Assembly: GCF_014197265.1 (NCBI RefSeq)
Contig: NZ_JACIFH010000001.1
Coordinates: forward strand, 3,348,001-3,412,000
Length of the DNA stretch: 64,000 nucleotides
Direction: 5' to 3'
Source: Microbacterium invictum
Lineage (GTDB): Bacteria; Actinomycetota; Actinomycetes; Actinomycetales; Microbacteriaceae
Shown here: positions 25,419-34,853 of the stretch, one piece after another
How the letters are laid out: the number at the start of each line of letters is the position of its first letter
How positions within the stretch are numbered: the stretch's first letter is position 1
Made by a program: the position numbers and the translations under genes
Notes under the pieces: model-generated
Told to the model about the DNA's origin: nothing
The model's database searches: none
The model's input: only the letters and a program-made list of their open reading frames with translations

Positions 25419-26177
25419 ATGACCGACCCTCAGTTGACCATCCTGGTCGTCGGCTCCACGGGCAGCATCGGCCGACGCGTTGTCGACGAAGCCCTCCGGC
25501 GGGGACACCGTCCCCGTGCGCTCGTCCGCAGTCCCGACCGCACTCCCGCGTTGAACCCTGACGCGGAGGCCGTCGTCGGCGACCTCACCGACTCCGCCAC
25601 CCTCGCGGCCGCGGTCGACGACGTGGACGCGGTGATCTTCACCCACGGCGACAACAGCAACGCCGAAGCAGTCAACTATGGCGCCGTACGCAACGTGCTC
25701 AATGCCCTGGCCGGCCGCCCGGTGCGGATCGCGCTGATGACGACCATCGGCGTGACCGTGCTGCGGGACAGTTCGAAATGGAAGCGGCGCGGGGAGCGGC
25801 TGGTGCGCGCGAGTGGCAACGAATACACCATCGTGCGTCCTGGGTGGTTCGACATGAACGACGCTGACCAGGTCGCCATCGCGCCCCGACAAGGCGACAC
25901 TCACCAGACCGGTACTCCCGCAGACGGTGTCATCGCCCGTCGCCAGATCGCTCGTGTCCTCGTCGACAGCCTCACCAACCCCGAGGCGGCCCACAAGACG
26001 TTCGAGCTCGTCGCCGCCCGAGGCCCAGAGCAGGACGACCTCGGCCTGGTGTTCGCCGCGCTAACGACAGATCCTGACGACGCTCTCGACGGCCCCGGCG
26101 ACGCGGCGAATCTGCCCCTCGACGGCGAGCCCGCCTCGGTCCGGACGGATCTTGACCACATCAGGGCGCAGCGCTGA
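25419..26177 (+). CDS. NAD(P)H-binding, atypical SDR family protein
   Basis: A 252-residue Rossmann protein with LVVGSTGSIGRRVV (G-x-T-G-x-x-G) at the N-terminus, ALVRSPDR for the NADP phosphate and DLTDSATLAAAVDDVDAVI. This is the NmrA/TIC62-like atypical SDR pattern without a clear Y-x-x-x-K. It may be a reductase or redox sensor. ATG 25419 is 8 nt after the flavodoxin stop. It is in line with the redox operon and followed by two more SDRs. Confidence 0.82.
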   Translation: MTDPQLTILVVGSTGSIGRRVVDEALRRGHRPRALVRSPDRTPALNPDAEAVVGDLTDSATLAAAVDDVDAVIFTHGDNSNAEAVNYGAVRNVLNALAGRPVRIALMTTIGVTVLRDSSKWKRRGERLVRASGNEYTIVRPGWFDMNDADQVAIAPRQGDTHQTGTPADGVIARRQIARVLVDSLTNPEAAHKTFELVAARGPEQDDLGLVFAALTTDPDDALDGPGDAANLPLDGEPASVRTDLDHIRAQR

Positions 26178-26203
26178 CCCGACACGGGCGCGGGAGGATT
26201 GTC

Positions 26204-27046
26204 ATGAAGACTTGGCTGATCACCGGAGCCTCCAGCGGACTTGGAGCTGCCCTGGCTCACGCCGTTCTCGACCGCGGCGACAACGCGGTCGTGACCGCTC
26301 GCAACGCCGACCACCTCGACAAGCTCACCGCTGCCTACCCTGACACCACCCTCGCCGTGTCACTGGATGTCGGGGATAGTGAACAGGTCGTTGCAGCCGT
26401 CGATGCGGCAACCGCCCGGTTCGGCGGTGTGGACGTGCTGGTCAATAACGCCGGGCACGGCTATCGGGCTGCGGTCGAGGAAGCCGAAGTCGACGAGGTT
26501 GAGGAACTGTTCGCTACCAACTTCTTCGGCCCCGTCGATCTGATCAAGCGGGTGCTGCCGCAGATGCGCGCCCGACGCGCCGGGACTATCGTCAACGTCT
26601 CGTCGATCGGCGCGCCCCGCTCGAACCCCGCCTCCGGCTACTACACCGCCACGAAGGCTGCTCTCGAAGGCGTGTCGGACGCCCTCCGCCGCGAGGTCGA
26701 GCCGCTGGGCATCCGGGTGCTGATCCTTGAGCCAGGTGCGTTCCGCACCGACTTCTCGGGCCGGTCGCTGAAACAGTCCCGCACCGTCATCTCTGACTAC
26801 GCCGACACGGCCGGCAAGCGTCGTATTGAGAAGGACACCACCCACGGAACCCAGCGCGGTGACCCCGACCGCGCGGCCACGCTCATCATCGACGCGGTTC
26901 ACGCCGAGGTGGGACCTTTCCGGCTCCTCCTGGGCTCGGACGCGATCCACGTCGTCCGCGAAGAGCTGCAGGGGCGCATCGATGAGATCGACGCCTGGGC
27001 GCACCTGAGCGTCACCACTGACTTTCCGAAGGAAGACAAGGAATGA
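26204..27046 (+). CDS. SDR family oxidoreductase (first of a tandem pair)
   Basis: A 280-residue classical SDR: ITGASSGLGAALA cofactor loop, LVNNAGHGYRAAVEE, active-site NVSSIGAPR and YYTATKAAL (Y-x-x-x-K), and EPGAFRTDF after the active site. CGGGAGG lies 7 nt before the ATG. It overlaps the next SDR by 4 nt, and the two share most motifs along their length, so they arose by duplication. The oxidoreductase substrate is not evident. Confidence 0.87.
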   Translation: MKTWLITGASSGLGAALAHAVLDRGDNAVVTARNADHLDKLTAAYPDTTLAVSLDVGDSEQVVAAVDAATARFGGVDVLVNNAGHGYRAAVEEAEVDEVEELFATNFFGPVDLIKRVLPQMRARRAGTIVNVSSIGAPRSNPASGYYTATKAALEGVSDALRREVEPLGIRVLILEPGAFRTDFSGRSLKQSRTVISDYADTAGKRRIEKDTTHGTQRGDPDRAATLIIDAVHAEVGPFRLLLGSDAIHVVREELQGRIDEIDAWAHLSVTTDFPKEDKE

Positions 27047-27864
27047 GCGTCTGGTTCATCACCGGAGCATCCTCGGGGCTCGGGCGCTCATTGGCGGAGA
27101 AGGTGCTGGAGGCCGGGCACCAGGTCGTCGCCACCGCCCGTGACATCTCCGCGCTCGACGACGTCCACGACGCCAATCCGGGCTCACTGCTCGCCGCAAC
27201 GCTCGATCTCACGGAAACAGACTCGCTGCGCGCGGCCGTGACAGCCGCCCATACGCGGTTCGGCTGCATCGACGTGCTGGTCAACAACGCAGGGTACGGG
27301 TACACCGCCGCGGTTGAGGAAGGCCGCACCGAGGATGTGGCGCGCCTGTTCGCGACCAACTTCTTCGGTCCGGTCGAGCTCATCAAGGCCGTGCTCCCTG
27401 GCATGCGCGCCCAAGGGGCCGGCACGATCGTGAACATATCCTCGATCGGAGCTCGCGCGATGATCCCTGGCGGTGGATATTATTCTGCCGCAAAAGCGGC
27501 GCTCGAGGGGCTTTCCGGAGCGATGCGGAAGGAGGTTGAACCGCTGGGACTGCGGGTGCTCGTCGTTGAGCCCGGCTCGTTCCGCACCGACTTCCGAGGT
27601 CGCTCGGCTGATCACTCCGACATCCGGGTCGAGGCGTACGACGAAGTACTCGGCCGCACCGGAAGCGCTCAGCTGAGCGCCCAACGCGGAGACCCGAAGA
27701 GGGCCGCAACCGCGATTTTGGAAGCCGTCGAGCACCCCGAGCCACCCTCGTTGCTGATCCTCGGCACCGACGCGCTTGCCGGCTTTCACGCATCCACCGC
27801 CGCCGATGCAGCGGACGTCGAACGCTTCTCGCGCCTGACCCGCAGTACTGACGCCGACTCGTGA
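27043..27864 (+). CDS. SDR family oxidoreductase (second of a tandem pair)
   Basis: A 273-residue paralogue of the preceding gene, with ITGASSGLGRSLA, LVNNAGYGYTAAVEEG, NISSIGARA, YYSAAKAAL and EPGSFRTDF. Several blocks are identical to its neighbour (ATNFFGPVELIKAVLP against ATNFFGPVDLIKRVLP). It ends the redox operon. The 250 nt that follow, up to the first WxL hydrolase, contain no gene I can recognise and probably hold that gene's promoter and leader. Confidence 0.87.
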   Translation: MSVWFITGASSGLGRSLAEKVLEAGHQVVATARDISALDDVHDANPGSLLAATLDLTETDSLRAAVTAAHTRFGCIDVLVNNAGYGYTAAVEEGRTEDVARLFATNFFGPVELIKAVLPGMRAQGAGTIVNISSIGARAMIPGGGYYSAAKAALEGLSGAMRKEVEPLGLRVLVVEPGSFRTDFRGRSADHSDIRVEAYDEVLGRTGSAQLSAQRGDPKRAATAILEAVEHPEPPSLLILGTDALAGFHASTAADAADVERFSRLTRSTDADS

Positions 27865-28114
27865 CCGTCACCTTGAACTGACGCGCTCGACCTGCCGCAG
27901 CGTTCGGACGCAAGAGTCCCGAGCGCGGAGCGGTCGGGCCTGTCAGCGCAGTGGCCTCGACCCGCGTCGCCTGTCCCACTTCTGCAGGATCCCAACTCAC
28001 ACGCGTGCACAGATCGGCAAGGCTTCCACGTCGGTCGGCAAGCCGTTTCGGGCTCGCTGCGAGACGGTGGCCATGCCGAAGACGGCAGAACCAATCGAGA
28101 AAGTTGGGATTCTG

Positions 28115-30040
28115 ATGGGACACGCAATGAAGCAAGTCCGGCGCACTGCGGTGGGGGGTGTCGCGGTGTTGGGATTGACGGCGGGTCTGCTCGCCGCGGG
28201 AGTGACCTCCGCAACCGCGGCGGAGCCAGTCGATTCAGCGACGCTGGAGGAGGTCGACAAGCCGGGAACGACAATGATCTCGGCGGCGCCGTTCGACGTG
28301 AGTGCGTACGGCTACACCGAACGCGAGTTCTTCGCCTCGGGTGAAGCGCACCGATTCCAGAACGCCGACGGTTCGGTCTTCGCCTGGTCGCCGCGGGAGA
28401 GCATGACCACCGCTATTCGGGGCGACATCGCGGGAGACTACAAGACGCGTGTCGTTGTGCGGCAGCCTTCCGCTGAGAAGTTCAACGGAACGCTGGTCGT
28501 CGAACTGACGAACGTCACCACCGGCAACGACGGTGAATTCACGTTCGCCGAGAGCTATGACACGCTGCTCACCGAGGGTTACGCCGTCGCCGTCGTCAGC
28601 GGGAAGAAGGTCGGAGTGGACAATATCGTCGCGACCCGGCCCGCCCGCTACGGCGACCTCGAAGTCGAGCCTGAGGACTGCGCCGCCGGTGCCTGCCCGG
28701 TCGACACCATGTCGATCGACATCTTCACGCAAATCTCCAAAGCGCTCAAGGACTCGCCGGACTCGCCGTTCGCTGAGATCGGAGGAGTGGACGAGGTGAT
28801 CGCCGTGGGCCAATCGGGATCCGCCTCAAACCTGTCGGCCTACTACAACAAGATTCAGCCGTTCTACAACTTCTTCGACGGCTTCGTGTTCTGGGATGGC
28901 GCGGGCCCCCTCCGCACAGATGTTGCGACGCCCGGTGTGGCCCTGAGCTCGTGGACCTGGAACACCGGAGGGGCAGTCCCGGTCACCGGTGAGTACACCC
29001 GGGAGTGGGAAGTGAACGGCGCGGCGCACGGGTCGGCGTACGTGCACGAGTATTTCGACGAGGTGTTCGTGCGCGACGGGACGCAGCCCGGCGGAGCGTC
29101 ATTCACCGACTGGCATCTGGGCATCGGTAACTGCGCCAGCAGGCAGGTCGGCACGAAGGTGCACGTCGGCCAGGTGATCGGCGCGGCGATCGACAACGTC
29201 GACACGTGGATCAGAGGCGGAGAGTCTGCAGCGCCCGACGCGACATTCCAGCGGAACCCCGACGGGTCGCTGGCCCTCGATGACAACGGTCGAGTGATCG
29301 GCGGCGTGCAGATCGCGGATGCCGCGGCTCCGTCCTGGCGCTACGAGTACAACACCGGTGGATGGACCTGCCCGGCCGCCGGTGCGTGGGCGGAGTACAC
29401 GGCCGAGGAGTTGAACGAGATGTACGGCTCGCATGCGGGCTATGTCGCCGCGGTGACCGAGGCGACCGAGGCAGCGCTTGCGAGGCGTCACATTCTGGCG
29501 TCGGATGCGGCGAAGACGATTGCGGAGGCGAAGGCGTCGACGATCGGTGCTGCGGTGTCGGATGACTCGCAGGAGATCGAGGTCTCGATTCCGCAGGCGG
29601 CTCCGGGTGAGTTCGTGTGGTCGATCGATGGGTCCAACGGGCTGGTTCAGCTCGGTGATGCTGTCGAGAGCGGCGACCACTACGCCGCCGCCGGTGAGAT
29701 CAACCCGGTGCGGGTCACGGATACTCGTGCGGGCAGCCCGGTGTGGTCGGTGTCGGCGTCGGTCAGCGACTTCGCTGCCGGTGACGACACGTTCTCGGGC
29801 AAGTACCTCGGCTGGACGCCGAAGGTGATCGAGAGTGGCACGCGGGTGCAAGCCGGCGCGGCGGTGGGGTCCGGGTTCGACGGGGGCAAGGGTCTGTCGG
29901 TGTCGTCGACGCTCGGCTTCGGTCAGACCGGTCATGACCGTGCCTCGGCGCTGCTGGGTGCCGATCTGGGGCTGAAGATCCCGCTGGAGGTCGGTGAGGG
30001 AACCTACGCCGCAACGCTCACCCTGACAGCCCTGAGCTGA
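28115..30040 (+). CDS. secreted alpha/beta-hydrolase with WxL-like C-terminal domain (copy 1)
   Basis: About 641 residues. The signal peptide is MGHAMKQVRRT, then a hydrophobic core and TSATAAEPVD. The central region (about 40-450) matches the PF20091-type alpha/beta hydrolase domain: TRVVVRQPSAEKFNGTLVVE, a nucleophile elbow VGQSGSASN and FDGFVFWDGAG. The last 150 residues look like an actinobacterial WxL module: VWSVSASVSDF, FSGKYLGWTPKV and ending TYAATLTLTALS. WxL modules attach non-covalently to the cell wall. ATG 28115 gives a proper signal peptide; in-frame GTG 28067 and ATG 28073 remain possible because that stretch is conserved in copy 2. The substrate is unknown, probably an ester. 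Confidence 0.78.
   Translation: MGHAMKQVRRTAVGGVAVLGLTAGLLAAGVTSATAAEPVDSATLEEVDKPGTTMISAAPFDVSAYGYTEREFFASGEAHRFQNADGSVFAWSPRESMTTAIRGDIAGDYKTRVVVRQPSAEKFNGTLVVELTNVTTGNDGEFTFAESYDTLLTEGYAVAVVSGKKVGVDNIVATRPARYGDLEVEPEDCAAGACPVDTMSIDIFTQISKALKDSPDSPFAEIGGVDEVIAVGQSGSASNLSAYYNKIQPFYNFFDGFVFWDGAGPLRTDVATPGVALSSWTWNTGGAVPVTGEYTREWEVNGAAHGSAYVHEYFDEVFVRDGTQPGGASFTDWHLGIGNCASRQVGTKVHVGQVIGAAIDNVDTWIRGGESAAPDATFQRNPDGSLALDDNGRVIGGVQIADAAAPSWRYEYNTGGWTCPAAGAWAEYTAEELNEMYGSHAGYVAAVTEATEAALARRHILASDAAKTIAEAKASTIGAAVSDDSQEIEVSIPQAAPGEFVWSIDGSNGLVQLGDAVESGDHYAAAGEINPVRVTDTRAGSPVWSVSASVSDFAAGDDTFSGKYLGWTPKVIESGTRVQAGAAVGSGFDGGKGLSVSSTLGFGQTGHDRASALLGADLGLKIPLEVGEGTYAATLTLTALS
29501..30040 (+). repeat. 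near-identical 540-bp repeat, copy 1 (WxL module)
   Basis: This stretch aligns without a gap to 31619-32158 (offset 2118 bp). Only scattered single-base differences are seen, while the 5' two thirds of the two genes differ widely. The pattern suggests a recent duplication or gene conversion restricted to the wall-binding module. Confidence 0.85.
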
Positions 30041-30061
30041 GCACTGCACCACGGAAGGAAC

Positions 30062-30100
30062 GGCGGTGCCCCGGAAGGACTATCCGTCCAGGGCACCGCC
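30062..30100 (+). terminator. hairpin after WxL hydrolase copy 1
   Basis: GGCGGTGCCC (30062-30071) pairs perfectly with GGGCACCGCC (30091-30100). The hairpin lies 21 nt after the stop and is shared in type with the one after copy 2. It may terminate or stabilise the transcript. Confidence 0.55.
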
Positions 30101-30271
30101 ACAACCGGAGAGGGCCACATCACCGGGAAGTGAAGCGACGCCTGGAGTCGTACGCAACGCATGCACAGATCGGCAAGACTCTCACATCGTTGGGCAAGCC
30201 TCGATGGGTAGCGCTACGAGACGGTGGCCATGCCGAAGACGGCTGTATCAATCGAGAGAGTTGGGATTGAG

Positions 30272-32158
30272 ATGGGACACGCAATGAAGCACGTCCAACG
30301 AACCACAGTGGGGGGTGTTGCGGTATTGGGACTGACGGCGGGTTTGCTCGTCGCGGGAGTGACATCCGCAACCGCCGCTGAACCGGTCGATTCAGCGACG
30401 CTGGAGGAGGTCGACAGACCGGGAACGGCGATGGTCTCCGCGGCGCCGTTCGACGTGGGCGCATACGACTACACCGAACGCGAGTTCTTCGCTTCGGGCG
30501 AAGCTCACAGCTTCCTTCTCAACGGGGTGCTCACTCCGATGACCGGCGACTACAAGACCCGCGTCGTCATTCGTCAGCCCTCTGCTGAGAAGTTCAACGG
30601 GACGCTAATCGTCGAGTGGTTCAACCAGACGACCGGCAATGATGGCGAGTTCACTTTCGCCGAGAGTCACGACACGCTCCTGACTGAGGGCTTTGCGTAC
30701 GCGTCGCTGAGCGTCCAGCGAACCGGTGTCAACAACCTCGTGGCCACGCAACCTGCGCGGTATGCCGGTTTGGAGGTGGACAGCACCTCTTGCGCGCCCG
30801 TCACGTGCCCCAACGACGCCATGCAATATGACATCGTCTCCCAGGTCTCGAAGGCACTGAAAGACTCGCCCGAGTCGCCATTCGCCGACCTCGGCGTCGA
30901 GAAAATGCTTCTGACCGGGCAATCCGCGGCTGGCGCGTCGATCACGCGCTATCGCAACTCAGTCCAACCGGTCACCGAAGTGTTCGACGGCTTCGTGAAC
31001 TGGGACGGCACCGGCGTCGAGGAACGGACGGACCTGGCCGTGCCTTACATCCGGGTCTCGTCGTGGACGAAGGCCGGAAACACGACGGCTGCCCCACGTG
31101 TGACAGGACCGTTCAACCGCGAGTGGGAGGTGAATGGTTCGGCGCACGGCTCGAAGTACTCCCACGAGTACTTCGACGCGGTGTTCGTACGCGACGGCAC
31201 CCAGCCGGGTGGACGGTCCTTCACGGAGTGGCACACCGCTGCCGGCAACTGTGCGAGCCCGCAACCGGGGACACCGGTGCACGTGGGTCAGGTCGTAGGT
31301 GCTGCATTCGTCGCGGTCGATCGCTGGATCCGCACTGGCGAGGCTGCTCCGGCGTCGACGTTCTTCGAGCGGAATCCGGACGGAACACTCGTTGAGGATG
31401 AGCGTGGCTTGTCCGTCGGTGGCGTGCAGATCGCAGATGCCGCGGCTCCGCACATGCGCACCGCTCGGCAGGCTGGCGGCCTGTTCTGCATTTACGCGGG
31501 GCAGTGGGCGGAGTACACGCCCGAGGAGCTGAATGAGATGTACGGCTCGCATGCCGGGTATGTGGCGGCGGTGACCGAGGTGACCGAGGCGGCTCTTGCT
31601 GGTGGTTACATTGCGCCGTCGGATGCGGCGAAGACGATTGCGGAGGCGAAGGCGTCGACGATCGGTGCTGCGGTGTCGGATGATTCGCAGGAGATCGAGG
31701 TCTCGGTTCCGCAGGCGGCTCCGGGTGAGTTCGTGTGGTCGATCGATGGGTCCAACGGGCTGGTTCAACTGGGAGATGCTGTCGAGAGCGGCGACCACTA
31801 CGCCGCCGCCGGTGAGATCAACCCGGTGCGGGTCACGGATACTCGTGCGGGCAGCCCGGTGTGGTCGGTGTCGGCGTCGGTCAGCGACTTCGCTGCCGGT
31901 GACGACACGTTCTCGGGCAAGTACCTCGGCTGGACGCCGAAGGTGATCGAGAGTGGCACGCGGGTGCAAGCCGGCGCGGCGGTGGGGTCCGGGTTCGACG
32001 GGGGCAAGGGTCTGTCGGTGTCGTCGACGCTCGGCTTCGGTCAGACCGGTCATGACCGTGCCTCGGCGCTGCTGGGTGCCGACCTGGGGCTGAAGATCCC
32101 GCTCGAGGTCGGTCAGGGAACCTACGCCGCAACGCTGACACTGACAGCGCTCAGCTGA
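30272..32158 (+). CDS. secreted alpha/beta-hydrolase with WxL-like C-terminal domain (copy 2)
   Basis: About 628 residues and a tandem paralogue of the gene at 28115. The signal peptide MGHAMKHVQRT and the start context are nearly the same. The hydrolase domain is well diverged but keeps TRVVIRQPSAEKFNGTLIVE, a nucleophile elbow TGQSAAGAS (copy 1 has GQSGSAS) and FDGFVNWDGTG. The WxL-like C-terminus is almost identical to copy 1. Its upstream leader (from about 30159) also resembles the one at 28005-28115, so the promoter was duplicated with the gene. The differing catalytic domains suggest different substrates on the same wall anchor. Confidence 0.78.
   Translation: MGHAMKHVQRTTVGGVAVLGLTAGLLVAGVTSATAAEPVDSATLEEVDRPGTAMVSAAPFDVGAYDYTEREFFASGEAHSFLLNGVLTPMTGDYKTRVVIRQPSAEKFNGTLIVEWFNQTTGNDGEFTFAESHDTLLTEGFAYASLSVQRTGVNNLVATQPARYAGLEVDSTSCAPVTCPNDAMQYDIVSQVSKALKDSPESPFADLGVEKMLLTGQSAAGASITRYRNSVQPVTEVFDGFVNWDGTGVEERTDLAVPYIRVSSWTKAGNTTAAPRVTGPFNREWEVNGSAHGSKYSHEYFDAVFVRDGTQPGGRSFTEWHTAAGNCASPQPGTPVHVGQVVGAAFVAVDRWIRTGEAAPASTFFERNPDGTLVEDERGLSVGGVQIADAAAPHMRTARQAGGLFCIYAGQWAEYTPEELNEMYGSHAGYVAAVTEVTEAALAGGYIAPSDAAKTIAEAKASTIGAAVSDDSQEIEVSVPQAAPGEFVWSIDGSNGLVQLGDAVESGDHYAAAGEINPVRVTDTRAGSPVWSVSASVSDFAAGDDTFSGKYLGWTPKVIESGTRVQAGAAVGSGFDGGKGLSVSSTLGFGQTGHDRASALLGADLGLKIPLEVGQGTYAATLTLTALS
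31619..32158 (+). repeat. near-identical 540-bp repeat, copy 2 (WxL module)
   Basis: Partner of 29501-30040, collinear without gaps. Differences cluster at the 5' part (for example CAACTGGGA against CAGCTCGGT near 31766), while the last 370 bp are nearly unchanged. Confidence 0.85.
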
Positions 32159-32179
32159 TCACTGTCCACTGAATGAACG

Positions 32180-32217
32180 GCGGTGCCCCGGACGGCCAAC
32201 ACCTCCCGGGGCACCGC
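32180..32217 (+). terminator. hairpin after WxL hydrolase copy 2
   Basis: GCGGTGCCCCGG (32180-32191) pairs perfectly with CCGGGGCACCGC (32206-32217) around a 14-nt loop. It lies between copy 2 and the DUF916-type gene 31 nt downstream, so it may attenuate rather than fully end transcription. Confidence 0.55.
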
Positions 32218-32247
32218 GCCACACCCGATATCAGAGCAGGAGACATC

Positions 32248-33279
32248 ATGCACAGCTTCCGTTCGCGCATCGCAGGCGGTGCGGCGATCGTCCTGCTGAC
32301 CGTCGTGGCCGCAGCCGGCGTGGCGGCACCAGGGTGGGCCGCGTCAGACGACGTCACGTGGGGTGTGCGGGCGGCCGACAACGATCACGGCACCGAGCGG
32401 CAGAACTTCACCTATGTGGTAGATCCCGGCGAATCAGTCGACGACACCATCGAGGTGACCAACCACGGCGCGGACGATCTGGCGCTCGAGCTCTACGCCG
32501 CTGACGGGTTCACCACCTCCAGTGGGCAACTCGATGTACTGACGCCGGGCGAGGCGTCCACCGAGATCGGCGCATGGACAACTGTCGAGACGAGTTCCCT
32601 CCTGCTCGAACCGGGCGAGTCGGCGGCTGTGCCGTTCCAGCTCGCCGTGCCCGAGAACGCATCCCCTGGCGACTACGCCGGCGCGATCGTGTCCTCGTTG
32701 CAGACGTCGCAGGACTCCGGCCTGAGCGTCGATCGCCGACTCGGCATCCGCATTCACCTGCAGGTCGGCGGCGAGCTTGCGCCGGCCCTGGAGATCGCCG
32801 ACTTCACGGTCGAGTACGACGCGGCGATGTGGCCGTTCGTGACCAATCCGGCGACAGCGGAAGTCACCGTACACAACAGCGGCAACGCCCGGCTCGCCGC
32901 CGGACAGACGGTCACCCTATCTGGGCTGTTCTGGAGTTCGACGAGCGAACCCACCCAGGTGCCACAGCTTCTCCCGGGTGAAACCTGGACAACGTCGATC
33001 GAGGTGACCGGCATCATCCCCTCGGTGTATCTGACGGCCGCCGGCGAGCTCGTGCCCACCAGGCCCGACGGTGAGGTCGAAGACGCCGTTGCCGCCTCGG
33101 TGGGGGTGTGGGCCGTTCCGTGGCTGCTGTTCGGAATGATTGCACTGGCGGCGCTGATCGCGGTGGCGCTGACGTGGGCTGCGAAGCGTCGTCGACGTCA
33201 CGCCAAGCAGGCAGAACAGCAGCGGATCTCGGATGCCGTCGACGCCGCACTGAAGGAACGCGACAGCGCGACGACGTGA
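32248..33279 (+). CDS. DUF916-type WxL-associated membrane-anchored protein
   Basis: A 343-residue surface protein. A signal peptide (about 1-33, ending GWAASDD) is followed by a first beta domain with FTYVVDPGESVDDTIEVTNHG and VPFQLAVPENASPGDYAGAIV, the pattern of the WxL-protein peptidoglycan-binding domain (DUF916). A second beta domain follows, then a single membrane helix near residues 290-315 (VPWLLFGMIALAALIAVAL) and a basic tail KRRRRH. In Firmicutes such proteins are encoded beside WxL proteins and hold them on the wall. Its place after two WxL hydrolases agrees. AGGAG precedes ATG 32248. Confidence 0.82.
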   Translation: MHSFRSRIAGGAAIVLLTVVAAAGVAAPGWAASDDVTWGVRAADNDHGTERQNFTYVVDPGESVDDTIEVTNHGADDLALELYAADGFTTSSGQLDVLTPGEASTEIGAWTTVETSSLLLEPGESAAVPFQLAVPENASPGDYAGAIVSSLQTSQDSGLSVDRRLGIRIHLQVGGELAPALEIADFTVEYDAAMWPFVTNPATAEVTVHNSGNARLAAGQTVTLSGLFWSSTSEPTQVPQLLPGETWTTSIEVTGIIPSVYLTAAGELVPTRPDGEVEDAVAASVGVWAVPWLLFGMIALAALIAVALTWAAKRRRRHAKQAEQQRISDAVDAALKERDSATT

Positions 33280-33424
33280 CGCCCTTACCGGCCGAGCGGC
33301 CGCAGGTCCGTTCACGCTGAGACATGCCTCCCGCGCTGGCGGTCAAGTGGCCGCACCCGCCCCGATCGAGAATGGGACCAGGCGCCCCCCCTGGGGCGCG
33401 CCCTCGACGATGAAGGAGACGCCG

Positions 33425-34843
33425 ATGTCCGATACCACCCAGGTCCTCGACGAGACCGCGCTGCTGGCGCGCGTCGATACCGCCGACGGCCGAGAGATCC
33501 TCGACGCCGCCACCCGAGAGGTCATCGGCCGCGCCCCCGTGCACACCGTGGTGGAGCTCGACTCGGCGATCGCTCGGGCCAGGGCGGCCCAGCCTGCCTG
33601 GGATGCGCTCGGCCATGATGAGCGCAGCGCCATCTTGAACCGTGTCGCCGACGCGATCGAGGCGAACGCCGAGGCCCTCGCGCGCGTGCTGTCGCGCGAA
33701 CAGGGCAAGCCGCTCAACGGACCCAATGCGCGTTTCGAGGTCGGGGCGTGCGCCGGGTGGCTGCGCGCCGCGGCCGGAACGCCGCTGGAGCCCGAGATCG
33801 TGATCGACGATGGCGAGAACTACTCCGAGCTGCATTACAAGGCCGTCGGCGTCGTCGGCGCCATCGGCCCGTGGAACTGGCCGATGATGATCTCGATCTG
33901 GCAGATCGCACCGTCGCTGCGCATGGGAAACACGGTCGTCGTCAAGCCGAGTGAGTACACGCCGCTGAGCGTCCTCGCGCTGCTGTCGGTCATGAACGAC
34001 GTGCTCCCCGCCGACGTGCTGATCGGCATCTCGGGGGACCGTGAGGTCGGGGCGCGGCTGGCTTCGCACCCCGACATCGACAAGATCATGTTCACCGGAT
34101 CGACGGCCACCGGCCGCAAGATCATCGAGAGCTCGGCAGGCAATCTCGCCCGGCTCACCCTCGAACTCGGCGGCAACGACGCCGGCATCGTGCTGCCCGG
34201 CACCGACCCTGCCGCCATCGCCGAGGACCTGTTCTGGGGGTGCTTCATCAACACGGGCCAGACGTGCGCCGCCCTCAAGCGACTGTATGTGCACGACTCC
34301 ATCTACGAAGAGGTCGTCGACGCGCTCGCGCGTCTCGCCCACCAGATGCCGATGGGCAACGGCCTCGACGAGAACAACGTGCTCGGGCCCCTGCAGAACA
34401 AGCAGCAGTTCGACGTCGTCAACCGGCTGGTGGAGGATGCCAAGGCGAACGGCGGCCGCATCGTCACCGGTGGCGCGCCCGCGCCCGGGCTGGGTGAGCT
34501 GTTCTACCCGATCACCATCGTCGCCGATGTGGCGGACGGCACGGCCATCGTCGACGAGGAGCAGTTCGGCCCGGTGATCCCTGTCATTCGCTACGCCGAG
34601 GTCGAGGATGCGATCGCCAGCGCCAACCGGCTTGACGCCGGCCTCGGCGCCTCGGTGTGGGGAGACCGCGACGACGCCCGTAAGGTCGCGCCGCGCCTCG
34701 AATCCGGCACGGTGTGGATCAACGGGCACGGCGGCATCCATCCGATGGTGCCGTTCGGTGGGGTGAAGGCGTCGGGCTACGGCCTCGAGTTCGGCGTGGC
34801 CGGACTCAAGTCGGTGGCCGTCCCCCAGGTGATCACGGGTTGA
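33425..34843 (+). CDS. aldehyde dehydrogenase family protein
   Basis: A 472-residue NAD(P)-dependent aldehyde dehydrogenase. It shows IGPWNWPMM (cofactor entry), VVVKPSEYTPLS, the general-base glutamate in LELGGNDAG and the nucleophile cysteine in NTGQTCAAL, then EEQFGPVIPV. The length is normal. GAAGGAG precedes ATG 33425; upstream in-frame ATGs (33347, 33410) lack a ribosome site. It ends 10 nt before the GMC oxidoreductase. An alcohol-to-aldehyde-to-acid pair is the likely unit, similar in logic to choline oxidation, though nothing proves that substrate. Confidence 0.88.
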   Translation: MSDTTQVLDETALLARVDTADGREILDAATREVIGRAPVHTVVELDSAIARARAAQPAWDALGHDERSAILNRVADAIEANAEALARVLSREQGKPLNGPNARFEVGACAGWLRAAAGTPLEPEIVIDDGENYSELHYKAVGVVGAIGPWNWPMMISIWQIAPSLRMGNTVVVKPSEYTPLSVLALLSVMNDVLPADVLIGISGDREVGARLASHPDIDKIMFTGSTATGRKIIESSAGNLARLTLELGGNDAGIVLPGTDPAAIAEDLFWGCFINTGQTCAALKRLYVHDSIYEEVVDALARLAHQMPMGNGLDENNVLGPLQNKQQFDVVNRLVEDAKANGGRIVTGGAPAPGLGELFYPITIVADVADGTAIVDEEQFGPVIPVIRYAEVEDAIASANRLDAGLGASVWGDRDDARKVAPRLESGTVWINGHGGIHPMVPFGGVKASGYGLEFGVAGLKSVAVPQVITG

Positions 34844-34853
34844 GGGAGAAGAC

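Noticed and set aside
27865..28114. Possible small RNA or tRNA gene before the first WxL hydrolase
   Set aside because: No cloverleaf or strong hairpin is seen. The part resembling 30159-30272 is best explained as a duplicated leader.
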